A stretch of 64,000 bases of DNA from Xanthomonas phaseoli pv. phaseoli (GCA_022749655.1 CP094243.1:1178001-1242000), one strand, 5' to 3'. Shown: positions 30,111-41,793, counted from the stretch's first letter. Notes: generated from the letters alone by a model not told the origin. Numbers and translations: made by a program.

Positions 30111-31979
30111 TCAGCGCTTCATCGAACTGAAGAACTCGTCGTTGGACTTGGTGGTCTTCATCTTGTCCAACAGGAATTCCATCGCGGCGATTTCGTCCAT
30201 CGGGTGCAGCAGCTTGCGCAGGATCCAAATCTTCTGCAGCAGCTCCGGCTCGATCAACAGATCTTCGCGACGCGTGCCCGAGCGGTTGATGTCGATCGCC
30301 GGATACACGCGCTTTTCGGTGATGCGGCGGTTCAGATGCACTTCGCTGTTGCCGGTGCCCTTGAACTCTTCGTAGATCACCTCGTCCATCTTGCTGCCGG
30401 TTTCCACCAGCGCCGTGGCGATGATGGTCAGCGAGCCGCCTTCTTCCACGTTACGCGCCGCACCGAAAAAGCGCTTCGGGCGGTGCAGGGCATTGGCGTC
30501 CACACCACCGGTGAGCACCTTGCCGGAGCTGGGCACCACGTTGTTGTAGGCGCGCGCCAGGCGGGTGATGGAGTCCAGCAGGATCACCACGTCCTTCTTG
30601 TGCTCGACCAGGCGCTTGGCCCGCTCGATCACCATCTCGGCGACCTGCACGTGACGCGCAGCCGGCTCGTCGAACGTGGAGGAGATGACTTCGCCGCGCA
30701 CGGTGCGCTGCATTTCGGTCACTTCTTCCGGGCGCTCGTCGATGAGCAGCACGATCATGTGCACTTCGGGGTGATTGGTGGTGATGGCCGTGGCCACCTG
30801 CTGCATCATCATCGTCTTACCGGCCTTGGGCGGGGAGACGATCAGCGCACGCTGACCCTTGCCCTGCGGTGCCATCAGATCCAGGATGCGGCCGGTGATG
30901 TCCTCGGTGGAGCCATCGCCACGCTCCAGACGGAAGCGGCGGCGCGGGAACAGCGGGGTCAGGTTCTCGAACAGGACCTTGTTCTTGCTCGCTTCCAGCG
31001 GCTCGCCATTGATGGTGTCGACGATCGACAGCGCGAAATAGCGTTCGCCGTCCTTCGGGAAGCGGATGCGGCCGGAGAGGTGGTCGCCGGTACGCAGGTT
31101 GAAGCGGCGGATCTGGCTGGGCGAAATATAGGTATCGTCCGGGCCGGCCAGGTAGCTGGCTTCTGCCGCACGCAGGAAACCGAAGCCGTCGGGCAGGATT
31201 TCCAGCACGCCGTCGGCGGCAACGCCTTCACCATGACGGGTCAGCACCTTCAGCAGGGCGAAGATCACGTCCTGCTTGCGCGCACGCGCCACGCCTTCCT
31301 GAATATTGAGCTGGTCGGCGATATCCAGCAGCTTCTGCGCCGGCATGCGCTTGAGGTCGCTCAGCGAATACACCGGAAAACCTTCCGGTACGGCCGGATG
31401 CGGACGCGCGACGAACGGCTCATTGTTGCCGTCGGACGAGGGCATGCCGCCGTCGTTGCCGAAGCGGTCGCGCGGGCCGCGGTCGCGGCGGTTGCGGAAC
31501 CGGTCGCGGCGATTGCCCTGCTGGTTCTGGCCTTGCTGGTTTTGTCCCTGACCCTGACCGCCCTGGCCTTGCTGATTCAGGCCGGCGTTCTGGTTCTGGC
31601 CCTGTGCCTGGGCCTGACCCTGCTGCTGACCTTGACCCTGGTTCTGCTGTTGCTGCGCCTGATTGAAGCGCTGCTGCTGCGACTGGCCGCCCTCGCGGGG
31701 CTCGCCGTGGGTGTCGCTGCCGTGGCTGGCGCTGGGCGCCTGACCGGCCTGGGCGCCATCGCTGGACGTCTGCGCCGGTGCCGGATCGGCAGCGCGCGAC
31801 GGTGCCTGCGGGGCACGGGGTGCTTCGGGTGCGGGACTGGCGGGCAAGGGCAGGTTGGGCTGCTGTGCGCCAGCATCTTCAGTGGCGGCGGCGGTCTTGC
31901 TCACGCGCGGCTTGCGCACGCGCTTCTCGACGGGAGCGTCGACGCTGCTCCCGGTATCGGAGGAAGGATGATCGGACAA
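30111..31979 (-). CDS. rho: Transcription termination factor Rho with Gln-rich N-terminal extension
   Basis: A 622-residue Rho, some 200 residues longer than E. coli Rho (419 aa). The conserved part starts near residue 203 with the Rho_N helices ([20 protein letters not shown]), then the RNA-binding cold-shock-like domain, the Walker A P-loop [12 protein letters not shown] (about residue 382) and the Q- and R-loop region. The extension is Lys/Pro/Ala-rich at first and then, over about residues 98-163, almost only Gln, Asn and Gly ([16 protein letters not shown]), followed by an Arg/Asp segment ([16 protein letters not shown]). The trxA gene lies upstream on the same strand and rhlB is divergent, as in E. 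coli. Confidence 0.97.
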   Translation of the reverse strand: MSDHPSSDTGSSVDAPVEKRVRKPRVSKTAAATEDAGAQQPNLPLPASPAPEAPRAPQAPSRAADPAPAQTSSDGAQAGQAPSASHGSDTHGEPREGGQSQQQRFNQAQQQQNQGQGQQQGQAQAQGQNQNAGLNQQGQGGQGQGQNQQGQNQQGNRRDRFRNRRDRGPRDRFGNDGGMPSSDGNNEPFVARPHPAVPEGFPVYSLSDLKRMPAQKLLDIADQLNIQEGVARARKQDVIFALLKVLTRHGEGVAADGVLEILPDGFGFLRAAEASYLAGPDDTYISPSQIRRFNLRTGDHLSGRIRFPKDGERYFALSIVDTINGEPLEASKNKVLFENLTPLFPRRRFRLERGDGSTEDITGRILDLMAPQGKGQRALIVSPPKAGKTMMMQQVATAITTNHPEVHMIVLLIDERPEEVTEMQRTVRGEVISSTFDEPAARHVQVAEMVIERAKRLVEHKKDVVILLDSITRLARAYNNVVPSSGKVLTGGVDANALHRPKRFFGAARNVEEGGSLTIIATALVETGSKMDEVIYEEFKGTGNSEVHLNRRITEKRVYPAIDINRSGTRREDLLIEPELLQKIWILRKLLHPMDEIAAMEFLLDKMKTTKSNDEFFSSMKR

Positions 31980-32195
31980 GTGCGTGATTCCTCGCTAAGG
32001 TGCGAGCGCCCAACTAGGGGGCGAACTGGTGGTAGATGGGAGTCTAGAAGAGGTTCTAGAGGGGTGCGGCGGCGCACGAACGTGTGCCGGACCGACTGAC
32101 ACTATCACCGCCGCGCATTACCGCGCAAGCGTCTTGCCGGGCACGATTTAACTGCCGGCGCATCATCGGGCGCCCATTGCTGGACGCCCGCTTGC

Positions 32196-32537
32196 TCAGG
32201 CGGCCGCGCCACCCAGGGTCTTGTCGATCATCTGGGTCAGCTGGCCCTTGCCGACGGCACCGATCTGGGTCGCCTGCACCTGCCCGTCCTTGAACAGCAA
32301 CAGCATCGGGATCGAGCGCACGTGGTACTTGATGGCCAGCGCACGGTTCTGGTCCACATTGACCTTGGCAACCTTGAGGCGGCCCTGATAGGTGTCGGCC
32401 AGATCGTCCAGCACCGGGGCGATCATCTTGCACGGGCCGCACCACTCGGCCCAGAAATCCACCAGAACCGGTTCGCCCGATTGCAGTACAGCTGTGTCGA
32501 AGTCGGCATCGCCGACATGTTGAACCTTATCGCTCAC
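32196..32537 (-). CDS. trxA: Thioredoxin
   Basis: A 113-residue thioredoxin with the WCGPC active site in [15 protein letters not shown] and the cis-proline loop [13 protein letters not shown] take the GTG at 32537 ([12 protein letters not shown] follows), which has GGAGA upstream; an in-frame start 21 bases earlier has no such support. Cytosolic general disulfide reductant. It lies upstream of rho on the same strand, the classic trxA-rho order, with a 216-bp leader between. Confidence 0.95.
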   Translation of the reverse strand: MSDKVQHVGDADFDTAVLQSGEPVLVDFWAEWCGPCKMIAPVLDDLADTYQGRLKVAKVNVDQNRALAIKYHVRSIPMLLLFKDGQVQATQIGAVGKGQLTQMIDKTLGGAAA

Positions 32538-32735
32538 CTTGGGTCTCCTGGAAACCAAAACGGCCCACCCGAACGGGCAGGCCGCTACATTGCGCTAAAC
32601 TGGGGCATTGCGCGACTGAATCAAGTGTCAGTCCTGAAGCCGCGCTGTCCGCCACAACAGTCGCAGTTTGCGACGCTGTCGGCATCGATGCAAGCCGCGC
32701 CCGGGCTGCCCAGGGCGCCTCACGAAGACGGAATA

Positions 32736-34448
32736 ATGAGCGACAAGCCGCTGACCGATGTGACCTTTTCCTCGTTCGACCTGCATCCGGCCTTGATCGC
32801 CGGGCTGGAGAGCGCCGGGTTTACCCGCTGTACCCCGATCCAGGCGCTGACCTTGCCGGTCGCGCTGCCGGGCGGCGATGTCGCCGGCCAGGCCCAGACC
32901 GGTACCGGCAAGACCTTGGCGTTTCTGGTCGCGGTGATGAATCGGCTGCTGATCCGCCCGGCCCTGGCCGACCGCAAGCCGGAAGACCCGCGCGCGCTGA
33001 TCCTAGCGCCGACCCGCGAGCTGGCGATCCAGATTCACAAGGACGCAGTGAAGTTCGGCGCCGACCTTGGCCTGCGCTTTGCGCTGGTCTATGGCGGGGT
33101 GGATTACGACAAGCAGCGCGAGCTGTTGCAGCAGGGCGTGGACGTGATCATCGCCACCCCGGGCCGTCTGATCGACTACGTCAAACAGCACAAGGTGGTC
33201 TCGCTGCACGCCTGCGAGATCTGCGTGCTGGACGAAGCCGACCGCATGTTCGACCTGGGCTTCATCAAGGACATCCGCTTCCTGCTGCGGCGCATGCCCG
33301 AGCGCGGTACCCGGCAGACGTTGTTGTTCTCGGCCACGCTCAGCCACCGCGTGCTGGAGCTGGCCTACGAGCACATGAACGAGCCGGAGAAGCTCGTCGT
33401 CGAAACCGAAAGCATCACCGCCGCGCGGGTGCGCCAGCGCATCTATTTTCCGTCCGACGAAGAGAAGCAGACGCTACTGTTGGGCTTGCTGTCGCGCAGC
33501 GAAGGCGCGCGCACCATGGTGTTCGTCAACACCAAGGCCTTCGTGGAGCGCGTGGCGCGCACCCTGGAGCGGCATGGCTACCGGGTCGGCGTGCTGTCGG
33601 GCGATGTGCCGCAGAAGAAGCGCGAGTCGCTGCTCAACCGCTTCCAGAAAGGCCAGCTCGAAATCCTGGTCGCCACCGACGTGGCCGCGCGCGGTCTGCA
33701 TATCGACGGCGTCAAATACGTCTACAACTACGACCTGCCATTCGACGCCGAAGACTACGTCCATCGCATCGGCCGCACCGCGCGTCTGGGCGAGGAGGGC
33801 GATGCGATCAGCTTCGCCTGCGAACGCTATGCGATGAGCCTGCCGGACATCGAGGCCTACATCGAGCAGAAGATTCCGGTCGAGTCGGTGACGTCCGAAC
33901 TGCTGACGCCGCTGCCGCGCGCGCCACGCGTGCCGGTGGTAGGCGAAGAGGCCGACGAGGACGCTGGCGACAGCGTGGGCACGATCTTCCGCGAGGCGCG
34001 CGAGCAGCGTGCCGCCGAAGAACAGCGTCGCGGTGGTGGGCGCGGTGGCCCGGGCGGGTCGCGCAGCGGCAGTGGCGGTGGTCGCCGCGATGGCGCCGGT
34101 GCCGATGGCAAGCCGCGTCCGCGTCGCAAGCCACGGGTGGAAGGCCAAGCGCCTGCAGCTGCGGCGTCGACCGAACATCCGGTGGCTGCAGCAGCGGCAC
34201 AGGCGCCTTCCGCGGGCGTGGCCGATGCCGAGCGCGCACCACGCAAGCGTCGGCGTCGTCGTAACGGTCGTCCGGTCGAGGGTGCCGAGCCGGCAGTGGC
34301 ATCCACGCCGGTTCCCGCACCTGCCGCACCGCGCAAGCCCACCCAGGTGGTTGCCAAGCCGGTGCGTGCCGCCGCCAAGCCGTCGGGCAGCCCGTCGCTG
34401 CTCAGCCGGATCGGCCGCCGACTGCGTTCGCTGGTCTCCGGCAACTGA
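32736..34448 (+). CDS. rhlB: DEAD-box RNA helicase, RhlB-like
   Basis: A 570-residue helicase. The Q motif is [13 protein letters not shown], motif I AQTGTGKT, motif [12 protein letters not shown], motif III FSATLS, and motif [12 protein letters not shown]. After the two RecA domains (about residue 380) a long low-complexity tail is rich in Gly/Arg and then Ala/Pro/Lys ([20 protein letters not shown]), much longer than in E. coli RhlB and probably RNA- or RNase-E-binding. The ATG at 32736 is used; the frame is open upstream without coding character. Position divergent from trxA-rho supports rhlB over other DEAD-box paralogues. Confidence 0.93.
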   Translation: MSDKPLTDVTFSSFDLHPALIAGLESAGFTRCTPIQALTLPVALPGGDVAGQAQTGTGKTLAFLVAVMNRLLIRPALADRKPEDPRALILAPTRELAIQIHKDAVKFGADLGLRFALVYGGVDYDKQRELLQQGVDVIIATPGRLIDYVKQHKVVSLHACEICVLDEADRMFDLGFIKDIRFLLRRMPERGTRQTLLFSATLSHRVLELAYEHMNEPEKLVVETESITAARVRQRIYFPSDEEKQTLLLGLLSRSEGARTMVFVNTKAFVERVARTLERHGYRVGVLSGDVPQKKRESLLNRFQKGQLEILVATDVAARGLHIDGVKYVYNYDLPFDAEDYVHRIGRTARLGEEGDAISFACERYAMSLPDIEAYIEQKIPVESVTSELLTPLPRAPRVPVVGEEADEDAGDSVGTIFREAREQRAAEEQRRGGGRGGPGGSRSGSGGGRRDGAGADGKPRPRRKPRVEGQAPAAAASTEHPVAAAAAQAPSAGVADAERAPRKRRRRRNGRPVEGAEPAVASTPVPAPAAPRKPTQVVAKPVRAAAKPSGSPSLLSRIGRRLRSLVSGN

Positions 34449-34523
34449 CCGTTTGCGGCACTGATCGCATCGCCGCGCATCGGCGATGCGACGCAAGCAC
34501 TGGCGCTCCGGCATAATCGCTGA

Positions 34524-35210
34524 ATGACCGTTCTGCGTTTCGACAACGTCAGCAAGCACTACGCCGGTGGCCACCAGGCGCTGACCGATGTCAGCTTCGA
34601 AGTGGCCGATGGCGAGATGCTGTTCGTGACCGGCCACTCCGGCGCCGGCAAAAGTACCTTGCTCAAACTGATCCACCTCAGCGAACGCCCGAGTCAGGGC
34701 GCGGTGCTGCTGGGCGAACGTAACCTGCTCAAGGTGCGTGGCCGGCAGATTCCGCTGCATCGGCGTCAGGTGGGCGCGGTCTATCAGGACCACCGTCTGC
34801 TCAACGACCGCAGCATCGCCGAGAACGTGGCCTTGCCGCTGATCTTGCGCGGCACCCGGCGTGCCGAGATCGGCAAACGCGTGCGCTCGGCATTGGAGCG
34901 CATCGGTCTGGCCCATCGCGAGAAAGCCCTGCCGTCGCAATTGTCTGCCGGCGAGCAGCAACGCGTTGGCATCGCGCGCGCCATCGTCGGCGAACCGCGG
35001 CTGCTGGTGGCCGATGAGCCCACCGGCAATCTCGACCCCGCCCTGGCCGCGGAAATCATGCAGTTGTTCGCCGAACTCCCGGCCCGTGGCACCAGCGTGC
35101 TGGTGGTCAGCCACGACCTGGCGCTGCTCAAGCAGATGCGCAAGCGCGTGCTGATCCTGGATCACGGCCGCCTGGTCGACGACATCTCGCCGCAGGACCT
35201 GGCCGAATGA
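34524..35210 (+). CDS. ftsE: Cell-division ABC ATPase FtsE
   Basis: A 228-residue ABC ATPase: Walker [10 protein letters not shown], signature [14 protein letters not shown], Walker [14 protein letters not shown], and an H-loop in VVSHDLALL. It pairs with FtsX to control septal murein hydrolases. Its stop overlaps the ftsX start (ATGA at 35207-35210). The order ftsE-ftsX-(regulator-ung)-rpoH is an expanded version of the E. coli ftsE-ftsX-rpoH cluster. Confidence 0.95.
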   Translation: MTVLRFDNVSKHYAGGHQALTDVSFEVADGEMLFVTGHSGAGKSTLLKLIHLSERPSQGAVLLGERNLLKVRGRQIPLHRRQVGAVYQDHRLLNDRSIAENVALPLILRGTRRAEIGKRVRSALERIGLAHREKALPSQLSAGEQQRVGIARAIVGEPRLLVADEPTGNLDPALAAEIMQLFAELPARGTSVLVVSHDLALLKQMRKRVLILDHGRLVDDISPQDLAE

Positions 35211-36157
35211 GCAAGCCCGCCAATACCGAAACTGTCGCGCCGTCGCGGTTCGGCGTGTGGATCGACCATCACCTACACAGCATCGCCTTCAGCCTGGGCC
35301 GTGCGATGCGCAAGCCGTGGGCCACCTTGTTGACCATCGTGGTGATGGCCCTGGCGCTGGCCCTGCCGTTGGGGCTGTCGATCGCGCTGGACAACGTCAA
35401 GCTGCTGGCCGGCAGCGTGCAGCAGTCGCGCGAGATCAATCTGTTCCTGAAGGTCGACGTGGCTGCCGATGCGGCGCAGGCGCTGGCCGGCGAGCTGCGT
35501 GCACGCCCGGATGTGGCCAAGGTCACGCTGCGCACGCCCGAACAGGGTTTGGCCGAACTGCGCGAGAGCGCCAAGCTCGATGAAGCGGCCGATGCGCTGG
35601 GCGACAATCCGCTGCCCACCTTGTTGATCGTCACTCCCGCCGACGCGACCGACGACGCGCAGCTGGCCGGTGCGCTACAGGCGCTGCCGCAAACCGATCA
35701 GGTGCAGCACGACGCGCTGTGGCGCAAGCGCCTGGATGGCTGGTTGCACTTCGGCGAGCGCCTGGTCCAGGTGTTGTCTGCCCTGCTCGGGATCGGTGCG
35801 GTGCTGGTGGTCGGCAACACCGTGCGGCTGGACATCCAGTCGCGGCGCGAAGAAATCGGCGTGCTGCAGTTGCTCGGCGCCAGCGATGGCTTCATCCGTC
35901 GCCCGTTCTTGTATCTGGGCGCGTGGTACGGGCTTGGCGCCGGTGCTGTCGCGCTCGCTCTGATCGCCGCCTCCGGCCTGGCATTGCGTGCGCCGTTGGC
36001 GACATTGGCCGACAGTTACGGCAGTTCTTTTACCCTGCACGGGCTGGATCTGTTGCATTCTGCGCTGGTGCTGGTCGGCACCTTAGTCCTGGGTTGGTTG
36101 GGTGCCTGGCTGGTGACCGGCCATTTCCTTCGCCAGACCCGACCTACCGAGACCTGA
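35207..36157 (+). CDS. ftsX: Cell-division permease-like protein FtsX
   Basis: A 316-residue FtsX with the four-helix plan: the first helix (WATLLTIVVMALALALPLGL) after a short cytoplasmic N-terminus, a periplasmic domain (residues about 65-165), then three helices near the C-terminus, including LVQVLSALLGIGAVLVVGN and LVLVGTLVLGWLGAWLV. The motif RREEIGVLQLLGASDGFIR marks the family. It is coupled to ftsE by a four-base overlap, and the response-regulator gene starts eight bases after its stop, so all are probably one transcript. Confidence 0.95.
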   Translation: MSKPANTETVAPSRFGVWIDHHLHSIAFSLGRAMRKPWATLLTIVVMALALALPLGLSIALDNVKLLAGSVQQSREINLFLKVDVAADAAQALAGELRARPDVAKVTLRTPEQGLAELRESAKLDEAADALGDNPLPTLLIVTPADATDDAQLAGALQALPQTDQVQHDALWRKRLDGWLHFGERLVQVLSALLGIGAVLVVGNTVRLDIQSRREEIGVLQLLGASDGFIRRPFLYLGAWYGLGAGAVALALIAASGLALRAPLATLADSYGSSFTLHGLDLLHSALVLVGTLVLGWLGAWLVTGHFLRQTRPTET

Positions 36158-36165
36158 GGCCTGCC

Positions 36166-37008
36166 ATGCATCCACCAGATCTCAAACACCTGATCAGCGA
36201 CGCACCGCGCGTGATGGTGGTCGATGGCTCCAAGTTGGTGCGCAAGCTGATTGCCGACGTGCTCAAGCGTGACCTGCCCAACGTGCAGGTGATCGGCTGT
36301 TCCAACATTGCCGAAGCGCGGCAGGCGCTGGAAGCCGGCGCGGTGGATCTTGTCACCACCTCGCTGTCGCTGCCCGATGGCGACGGCCTGACCCTGGCGC
36401 GCAGCGTGCGCGAAACCGCCGGGCAGGCCTATGTACCGGTGATCGTGGTCTCCGGCGATGCGCAGCAGCATCTGGTGGAGCGCCGTTTCACCGAGTACGT
36501 CACCGATTATTTCGACAAGGCGCTGGGCCATGAAGCCCTGGCGACGTTCATCCGCGGCTACGTGCAGCCCGAGCCGGTGGTGGGCGCGACCGTGCTCTAC
36601 ATCGAAGACAGCCGCGTGGTGGCCGAGGCGACCAAGCGCATGCTTGAACGCCAGAGCCTGAAGGTGGTGCACGTGCTCACCGCCGAAGATGCCTTTGCGC
36701 TGCTCACCGCCGAATCGCTGGGCCGCACCGAGCGCCGCATCGACGTGGTGCTGACCGACGTGACCCTGAAGGGCGAACTCAACGGCCGCGACGTGGTCGA
36801 GCGTATCCGCATCGACTTCGGCTACGGCAAGCGCCGCCTGCCGGTGCTGGTGATGACCGGCGACACCAACCCGCGCAATCAATCCGAATTGCTGCGCGCC
36901 GGTGCCAACGATCTGGTGCAAAAACCGATCGAAGAGCGCCTGCTGGTGACCAAGGTGCTGTTCCAGCTGCGCCTGGCACGCCTGGAGGATCAGGCTGTCA
37001 CGCTATGA
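36166..37008 (+). CDS. Double-receiver response regulator; first receiver degenerate
   Basis: A 280-residue protein made of two receiver domains with no output domain. Domain 1 (about 12-125) starts [20 protein letters not shown], but its phosphoacceptor site reads [13 protein letters not shown], with Ser where Asp is expected, and it has only one of the two acidic-pocket residues. Domain 2 (about 140-275) is canonical: [33 protein letters not shown] with phosphoacceptor Asp, VLVMTGD, and LVQKPI with the conserved Lys. It therefore probably signals through domain 2 by protein contact. It lies between ftsX and ung, and its stop overlaps the ung start. Confidence 0.85.
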   Translation: MHPPDLKHLISDAPRVMVVDGSKLVRKLIADVLKRDLPNVQVIGCSNIAEARQALEAGAVDLVTTSLSLPDGDGLTLARSVRETAGQAYVPVIVVSGDAQQHLVERRFTEYVTDYFDKALGHEALATFIRGYVQPEPVVGATVLYIEDSRVVAEATKRMLERQSLKVVHVLTAEDAFALLTAESLGRTERRIDVVLTDVTLKGELNGRDVVERIRIDFGYGKRRLPVLVMTGDTNPRNQSELLRAGANDLVQKPIEERLLVTKVLFQLRLARLEDQAVTL

Positions 37009-37730
37009 CGGAAGGAGGAGGACGCATTCAGCTGGAACCGTCGTGGAAGGCAAAGGTGGGCGACTGGCTGCTGCGCCCGCAGATGCAGGAGCTGTCGGCG
37101 TTCCTGCGCCAGCGCAAGGCGGCCGGGGCGCGGGTGTTTCCACCCGGCCCGCAGATCTTTGCCGCCTTCGACGCCACCCCGTTCGAGCAGGTCAAGGTAG
37201 TGATCCTCGGCCAGGACCCGTATCACGGCGAAGGTCAGGCGCATGGGCTGTGCTTTTCGGTACTGCCCGGCGTGCCGGTGCCGCCGTCGCTGCTCAACAT
37301 CTATAAGGAGATCCAGGACGATCTGGGTCTGGCGCGGCCGGATCACGGCTACCTGATGCCCTGGGCGCGCCAGGGCGTGCTGCTGCTCAATGCCGTGCTG
37401 ACGGTGGAGCAGGGCCGCGCCGGCGCGCATCAGAACAAGGGCTGGGAAGGCTTCACCGATCATGTGGTGGAAACCCTCAATCGCGAGCGCGAAGGCTTGG
37501 TGTTCCTGCTGTGGGGCAGCTACGCCCAGTCCAAGGGCAAGGTCATCGATCAGGCGCGCCACCGGGTCTTGAAGGCGCCGCATCCTTCGCCGCTGTCGGC
37601 ACACCGCGGCTTTCTGGGCTGCCAGCATTTTTCCAAGACCAACGACCATCTGCGGCGGCGAGGTCTGAGCCCGATCGACTGGTCGCTGCCGCCGCGTAGC
37701 GCGCTGGACACGACCTCCACCGGCGCCTGA
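37005..37730 (+). CDS. ung: Uracil-DNA glycosylase (family 1)
   Basis: A 241-residue family-1 UDG that removes uracil from DNA. The water-activating loop is [20 protein letters not shown] (Asp near residue 70). The uracil-binding strand is [19 protein letters not shown], and the minor-groove intercalation loop is [19 protein letters not shown], with the catalytic His. Its ATG overlaps the regulator stop (ATGA at 37005-37008), which ties it to the ftsEX transcript. The C-terminal tail after WSLPP is unremarkable. Confidence 0.95.
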   Translation: MTEGGGRIQLEPSWKAKVGDWLLRPQMQELSAFLRQRKAAGARVFPPGPQIFAAFDATPFEQVKVVILGQDPYHGEGQAHGLCFSVLPGVPVPPSLLNIYKEIQDDLGLARPDHGYLMPWARQGVLLLNAVLTVEQGRAGAHQNKGWEGFTDHVVETLNREREGLVFLLWGSYAQSKGKVIDQARHRVLKAPHPSPLSAHRGFLGCQHFSKTNDHLRRRGLSPIDWSLPPRSALDTTSTGA

Positions 37731-37876
37731 ACGACGCTGGCGGCATCCCGTCGCGCAACCAAGTTGTCACGGTTTGCACAGGGGCTTGGTGATACCGTTA
37801 GGCCTCGAATTTGGGGTGCCGGGCTGTAGAACACCAGTGCCACCAAAAGCCCGAACGTTCTGTAAATGGAATGCTG

Positions 37877-37904
37877 GGAACTCTTTCTGTACCCGGCAGT
37901 CCAA
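37877..37904 (+). promoter_or_regulatory. Candidate sigma-E-type promoter of rpoH
   Basis: GGAACT (37877-37882), seventeen bases, then TCCAA (37900-37904), about 25 bases before the rpoH start codon. This resembles extracytoplasmic sigma-E promoters (GGAACTT, 15-17 bp, TCnnA), and rpoH is a known sigma-E target in several proteobacteria. The -10 match is weak, so the call is tentative. Confidence 0.3.
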
Positions 37905-37929
37905 TAGTTCGACTGCTAAGATGGTGCCT

Positions 37930-38805
<876 letters not shown>

Positions 38806-39183
38806 TCCTGTCGGGCTCGCGCGAGGTGTTGCACAGACGGCCCGGTTTTCCGGGCCGTTTGCTTGTGTGGTGTTGGCGATGTCTTGATTGCCCAGGCGCG
38901 TGGTCGGTACCCGATTGTGTCGCGCCTGTGGGCCTGCGTGCCTGGCCGGACGCGGCGATTGCATCGCGGTGCGCTGATCCAGGTCGCCAGCGAGCTGTGA
39001 TGGCAGCGCGTGCGTTGCGTAACAGGAACCTGTCGCTTTTCGTTGCGTTGGCCATGCACGATAAGCAGCCTCGGATCCGGCATGCGCGGCGTGCTCGCAC
39101 TGGCAGCCATGCTCTTTGGCAAATGCAGGACTGGTTCGTGCCTGCCTGGCGGTGCTTGATTGTCGCGTGTGGCGACCGCTTGG
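38806..39183. other. Interval between convergent rpoH and TRIC genes (378 bp)
   Basis: Contains the rpoH terminator (38837-38864). Beyond it I see no gene with coding character, no repeat and no second clear terminator for the minus-strand gene. Confidence 0.45.
38837..38864 (+). terminator. Rho-independent terminator of rpoH
   Basis: Perfect 9-bp stem ACGGCCCGG (38837-38845) with CCGGGCCGT (38850-38858) around TTTT, followed by TTGCTTG. Confidence 0.85.
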
Positions 39184-39802
39184 CTATTCCGGCAGGCGCG
39201 CCACAGGAAGATGCCAGCCGTAGCGGATGGCCATGAAGCGCAGGCCGAAACACACGCCGGCGCCGGTCGCCAACGACCAGGCCTGCGGCACATGCAAGAC
39301 GTGCCCGATCGCGACCAGCCCGCCACCGGCAAGCGCTGCGACCGCATACAGTTCGGCCTGCAGCACCACCGGCGTGCGCGCCACCAGCAGATCGCGCGCG
39401 ATGCCCCCGCCGATGCCGCTGAGCATGCCCAGCAACGTCGCGCTCAGTGGGCTGAGGTGATAGTCCAGCGCCTTGCTGGTGCCGTAGACCGCAAACAGCG
39501 CCAGCCCGGCCGCATCGAAGAGTTGCACCGGATTGCGCAGGCGCTCCACCGCTGCATGCCAATAGAACCCGGCCAGGTCGGCCAGCCAGGCAGGCCACCA
39601 GCAGATACTGCGGCTGCACCAGCGCGGCCGGTGGGGTGGCGCCAATCAGCACATCGCGCACGATGCCGCCGGACACCGCTGCCGCGCAGGAAAGCACCAG
39701 CACGCCGAACAGGTCCAGTCGGTTGCGCACCGCCACGGTCGCGCCGCTCAGGGCGAACACGAAGGTGCCCAGCAGATCCAGTAGGAACAGGACAGTTGCC
39801 AC
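39184..39802 (-). CDS. TRIC-type (UPF0126) membrane channel protein (one frameshift)
   Basis: About 205 aa when repaired; seven-helix trimeric intracellular cation channel family, which in prokaryotes forms K+-permeable channels. It starts at GTG 39802 (TVLFLLDLLGTFVFALSGAT). The two family repeats carry AVSGGIVRDVLIGATPPAAL and GIGGGIARDLLVARTPVVL, each with the GGxxRD motif. The frame is lost at about 39588-39592, where the helix ADLAGFYWHAAVERL continues in another frame; an extra C would explain it. It lies 17 bp after... the start of its neighbour's stop region: the NDH-2 gene stop is 50 bp upstream on the same strand. Confidence 0.85.
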
Positions 39803-39852
39803 GATCGGGTCGTCGAATCAGGCCGCACAGCATCGCACGGCCTGCGCCGCTG

Positions 39853-41190
39853 TCAGCCGTCCTTGCTGCTGGGTGGAGGGTCGTCGGTGGCGCCGCCGAA
39901 GATGATGCGTGCGGCGCGCTGGTAGCTCCAGTACGCCATCGCCCAGTTCACCAGCACCACGAAGCGGTTGCGGAAGCCGATCAAAAAGTACACGTGCGCA
40001 GCCAGCCAGAACCACCAGGCGACGATGCCGGACAGCTTGAGCTTGCCCACATGCACGATGGCGGCCATGCGGCCGATCGTGGCCAGGTTGCCGTAGTCCT
40101 GGTAGCGGAACGCCGGCGCGGTCTGGCCGCGCTGCCGCGCCCGGATCGCCTTGGCGATGTGCTTGCCCATCTGCTTGGCGGCCGGTGCCACGCCCGGCAC
40201 CGGGCGGCCGTCCTGCTGCACCGCCGCCAGATCGCCGCCGACGAAGATTTCCGGGTGGCCCGGTACGCTGAGGTCGGCCTCGACCAGCACGCGGCCGGCG
40301 CGATCCAGCGGTACGCCCAGCGTACGCGCCAGCGGCGAGGCGGCCACGCCAGCGGCCCACACCACCGTGCGTGCCGGCACGAAGGTGTCGCCGAGCTGGT
40401 AGCCCAATGCATCGATCTGCGTGACCGGAGTTCCGGTGTGCACCTCCACGCCCAGACGTTCCAACTGCTTGCGCGCCTTGGCGGTGAGATCTTCCGGAAA
40501 CGAGGGCAGTACGCGCGGACCGGCTTCGACCAGCCGCACGCGCGCCTGCCGTGGGTCGATATGGCGGAACTCGTTCTTGAGCGTGTGGCGGGCGATTTCA
40601 GCCAGGGTGCCGGCCAGTTCGACGCCGGTGGGTCCGCCGCCGACCACGGCAAAGCTCAGCCAGGCAGCGCGTGCGGCAGGGTCGGATTCGGCTTCTGCGC
40701 GTTCGAAGGCCAGCAGCAGCTTGCGCCGCAGCACCAGCGCGTCGTACAGCGTTTTCAGGCCAGGGGCGTGTTCGGCCCATTGGTCGTTACCGAAATAGGC
40801 ATGGGTGGCGCCGGTGGCCAGCAACAGCATGTCGTAGCCGAGCGTGCTGCCATCGGCCAATACCACCTCGCGGCGGCCTGGCGCGATATCGGTGACATCG
40901 CCGAGCAGGACTTCGACATTGCGTTGCTCGCGCAGGATGTGCCGGAGCGGCGCGGCGATGTCCGGTGCCGACAGGCCGGCGGTGGCCACCTGGTACAACA
41001 GAGGCTGGAACAGGTGGTGATTCTGACGGTCGACCAGGGTGATACGGATGCCGGGGTCGTTGAGCGCGCGGGTCGCCCATAAGCCGGCGAATCCGCCGCC
41101 GACCACAACCAAATGCAGCGGAGCTTGGGAGGGGGAGAGGTCATCGTAAGGTCCGATGGAGTGCGACGCGGGCCTATCAGGATGCCGCAT
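39853..41190 (-). CDS. ndh: Type II NADH dehydrogenase (NDH-2)
   Basis: A 445-residue FAD-dependent NADH:quinone oxidoreductase that does not pump protons. The FAD Rossmann motif is LVVVGGGFAGLWATRAL, the NADH motif FAVVGGGPTGVELAGTLAEI, and a late FAD contact EIFVGGDLAAVQQDG. The C-terminus has the membrane-associating amphipathic/hydrophobic segment (GIVAWWFWLAAHVYFLIGF). The start at 41190 gives a normal family length with a 25-residue leader; the frame extends far upstream without coding character. The TRIC gene follows on the same strand about 50 bp later. Confidence 0.9.
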   Translation of the reverse strand: MRHPDRPASHSIGPYDDLSPSQAPLHLVVVGGGFAGLWATRALNDPGIRITLVDRQNHHLFQPLLYQVATAGLSAPDIAAPLRHILREQRNVEVLLGDVTDIAPGRREVVLADGSTLGYDMLLLATGATHAYFGNDQWAEHAPGLKTLYDALVLRRKLLLAFERAEAESDPAARAAWLSFAVVGGGPTGVELAGTLAEIARHTLKNEFRHIDPRQARVRLVEAGPRVLPSFPEDLTAKARKQLERLGVEVHTGTPVTQIDALGYQLGDTFVPARTVVWAAGVAASPLARTLGVPLDRAGRVLVEADLSVPGHPEIFVGGDLAAVQQDGRPVPGVAPAAKQMGKHIAKAIRARQRGQTAPAFRYQDYGNLATIGRMAAIVHVGKLKLSGIVAWWFWLAAHVYFLIGFRNRFVVLVNWAMAYWSYQRAARIIFGGATDDPPPSSKDG

Positions 41191-41262
41191 CGGCAATGAA
41201 CATGCCGCGTGAGCGCGGCCCGCCTGCGGCATCATGTCGCATCTCCCGCTTCCGGCCACCCC

Positions 41263-41793
41263 ATGTCGTCGCTCCCGCCGCCACTGCCGCCGTTGTCGTC
41301 CGTGCCGTCCGCTGCACCGCCACCGCCCGCTGTCGTCAAGAAGCCACTCAGCAGTGTGGCGATCGGGCTGATTGGCGTGGCGACGTGTGTGGTGCTGTTG
41401 GGGATGCTGGCGCTCGGTGCGCTCGTCTGGCTGATGTCGATCGGTTGGTCGTTGTTCGCCGATCAGGCGCGCAGTGCGCTGCAGGCCGATGCCGTGGTGC
41501 AGGAACACATTGGGCACATCCGCGACATGCGGGTGGATCTGTATCGCACCAGTCTGGCACCGGGGAGCGATGAGTTCGTGTTCGATGTGCAAGGCGATCG
41601 CGGCAGCGGGCGCGTGCACGCCACCTGGGTCAGCGACGGTGCCGAACGCGAGATCCTGAGTGCGGGCGTGCTCACGCTGCGTGATGGTACCGAGTACACA
41701 TTGCCGGCCGAGACCGATGCGGAGGAGAGTGAGATGGACACCGACGCCGACGCCGACTTCAAGACCGAATCTGCCCAAACCCTGGAGCGATGA
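41263..41793 (+). CDS. Membrane-anchored protein, Coa1-like
   Basis: A 176-residue protein. A Pro/Ser-rich N-terminus (SSLPPPLPPLSSVPSAAPPP) is followed by one membrane helix (VAIGLIGVATCVVLLGMLAL) and an outside domain (AVVQEHIGHIRDMRVDLYRT, FVFDVQGDRGSGRVHATWVS) like the cytochrome c oxidase assembly factor 1 (Coa1) family. The end is highly acidic. The start at 41263 is chosen over an earlier ATG because upstream codons lack bias. Its stop overlaps the NYN gene start (ATGA, 41790-41793). Confidence 0.65.
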   Translation: MSSLPPPLPPLSSVPSAAPPPPAVVKKPLSSVAIGLIGVATCVVLLGMLALGALVWLMSIGWSLFADQARSALQADAVVQEHIGHIRDMRVDLYRTSLAPGSDEFVFDVQGDRGSGRVHATWVSDGAEREILSAGVLTLRDGTEYTLPAETDAEESEMDTDADADFKTESAQTLER

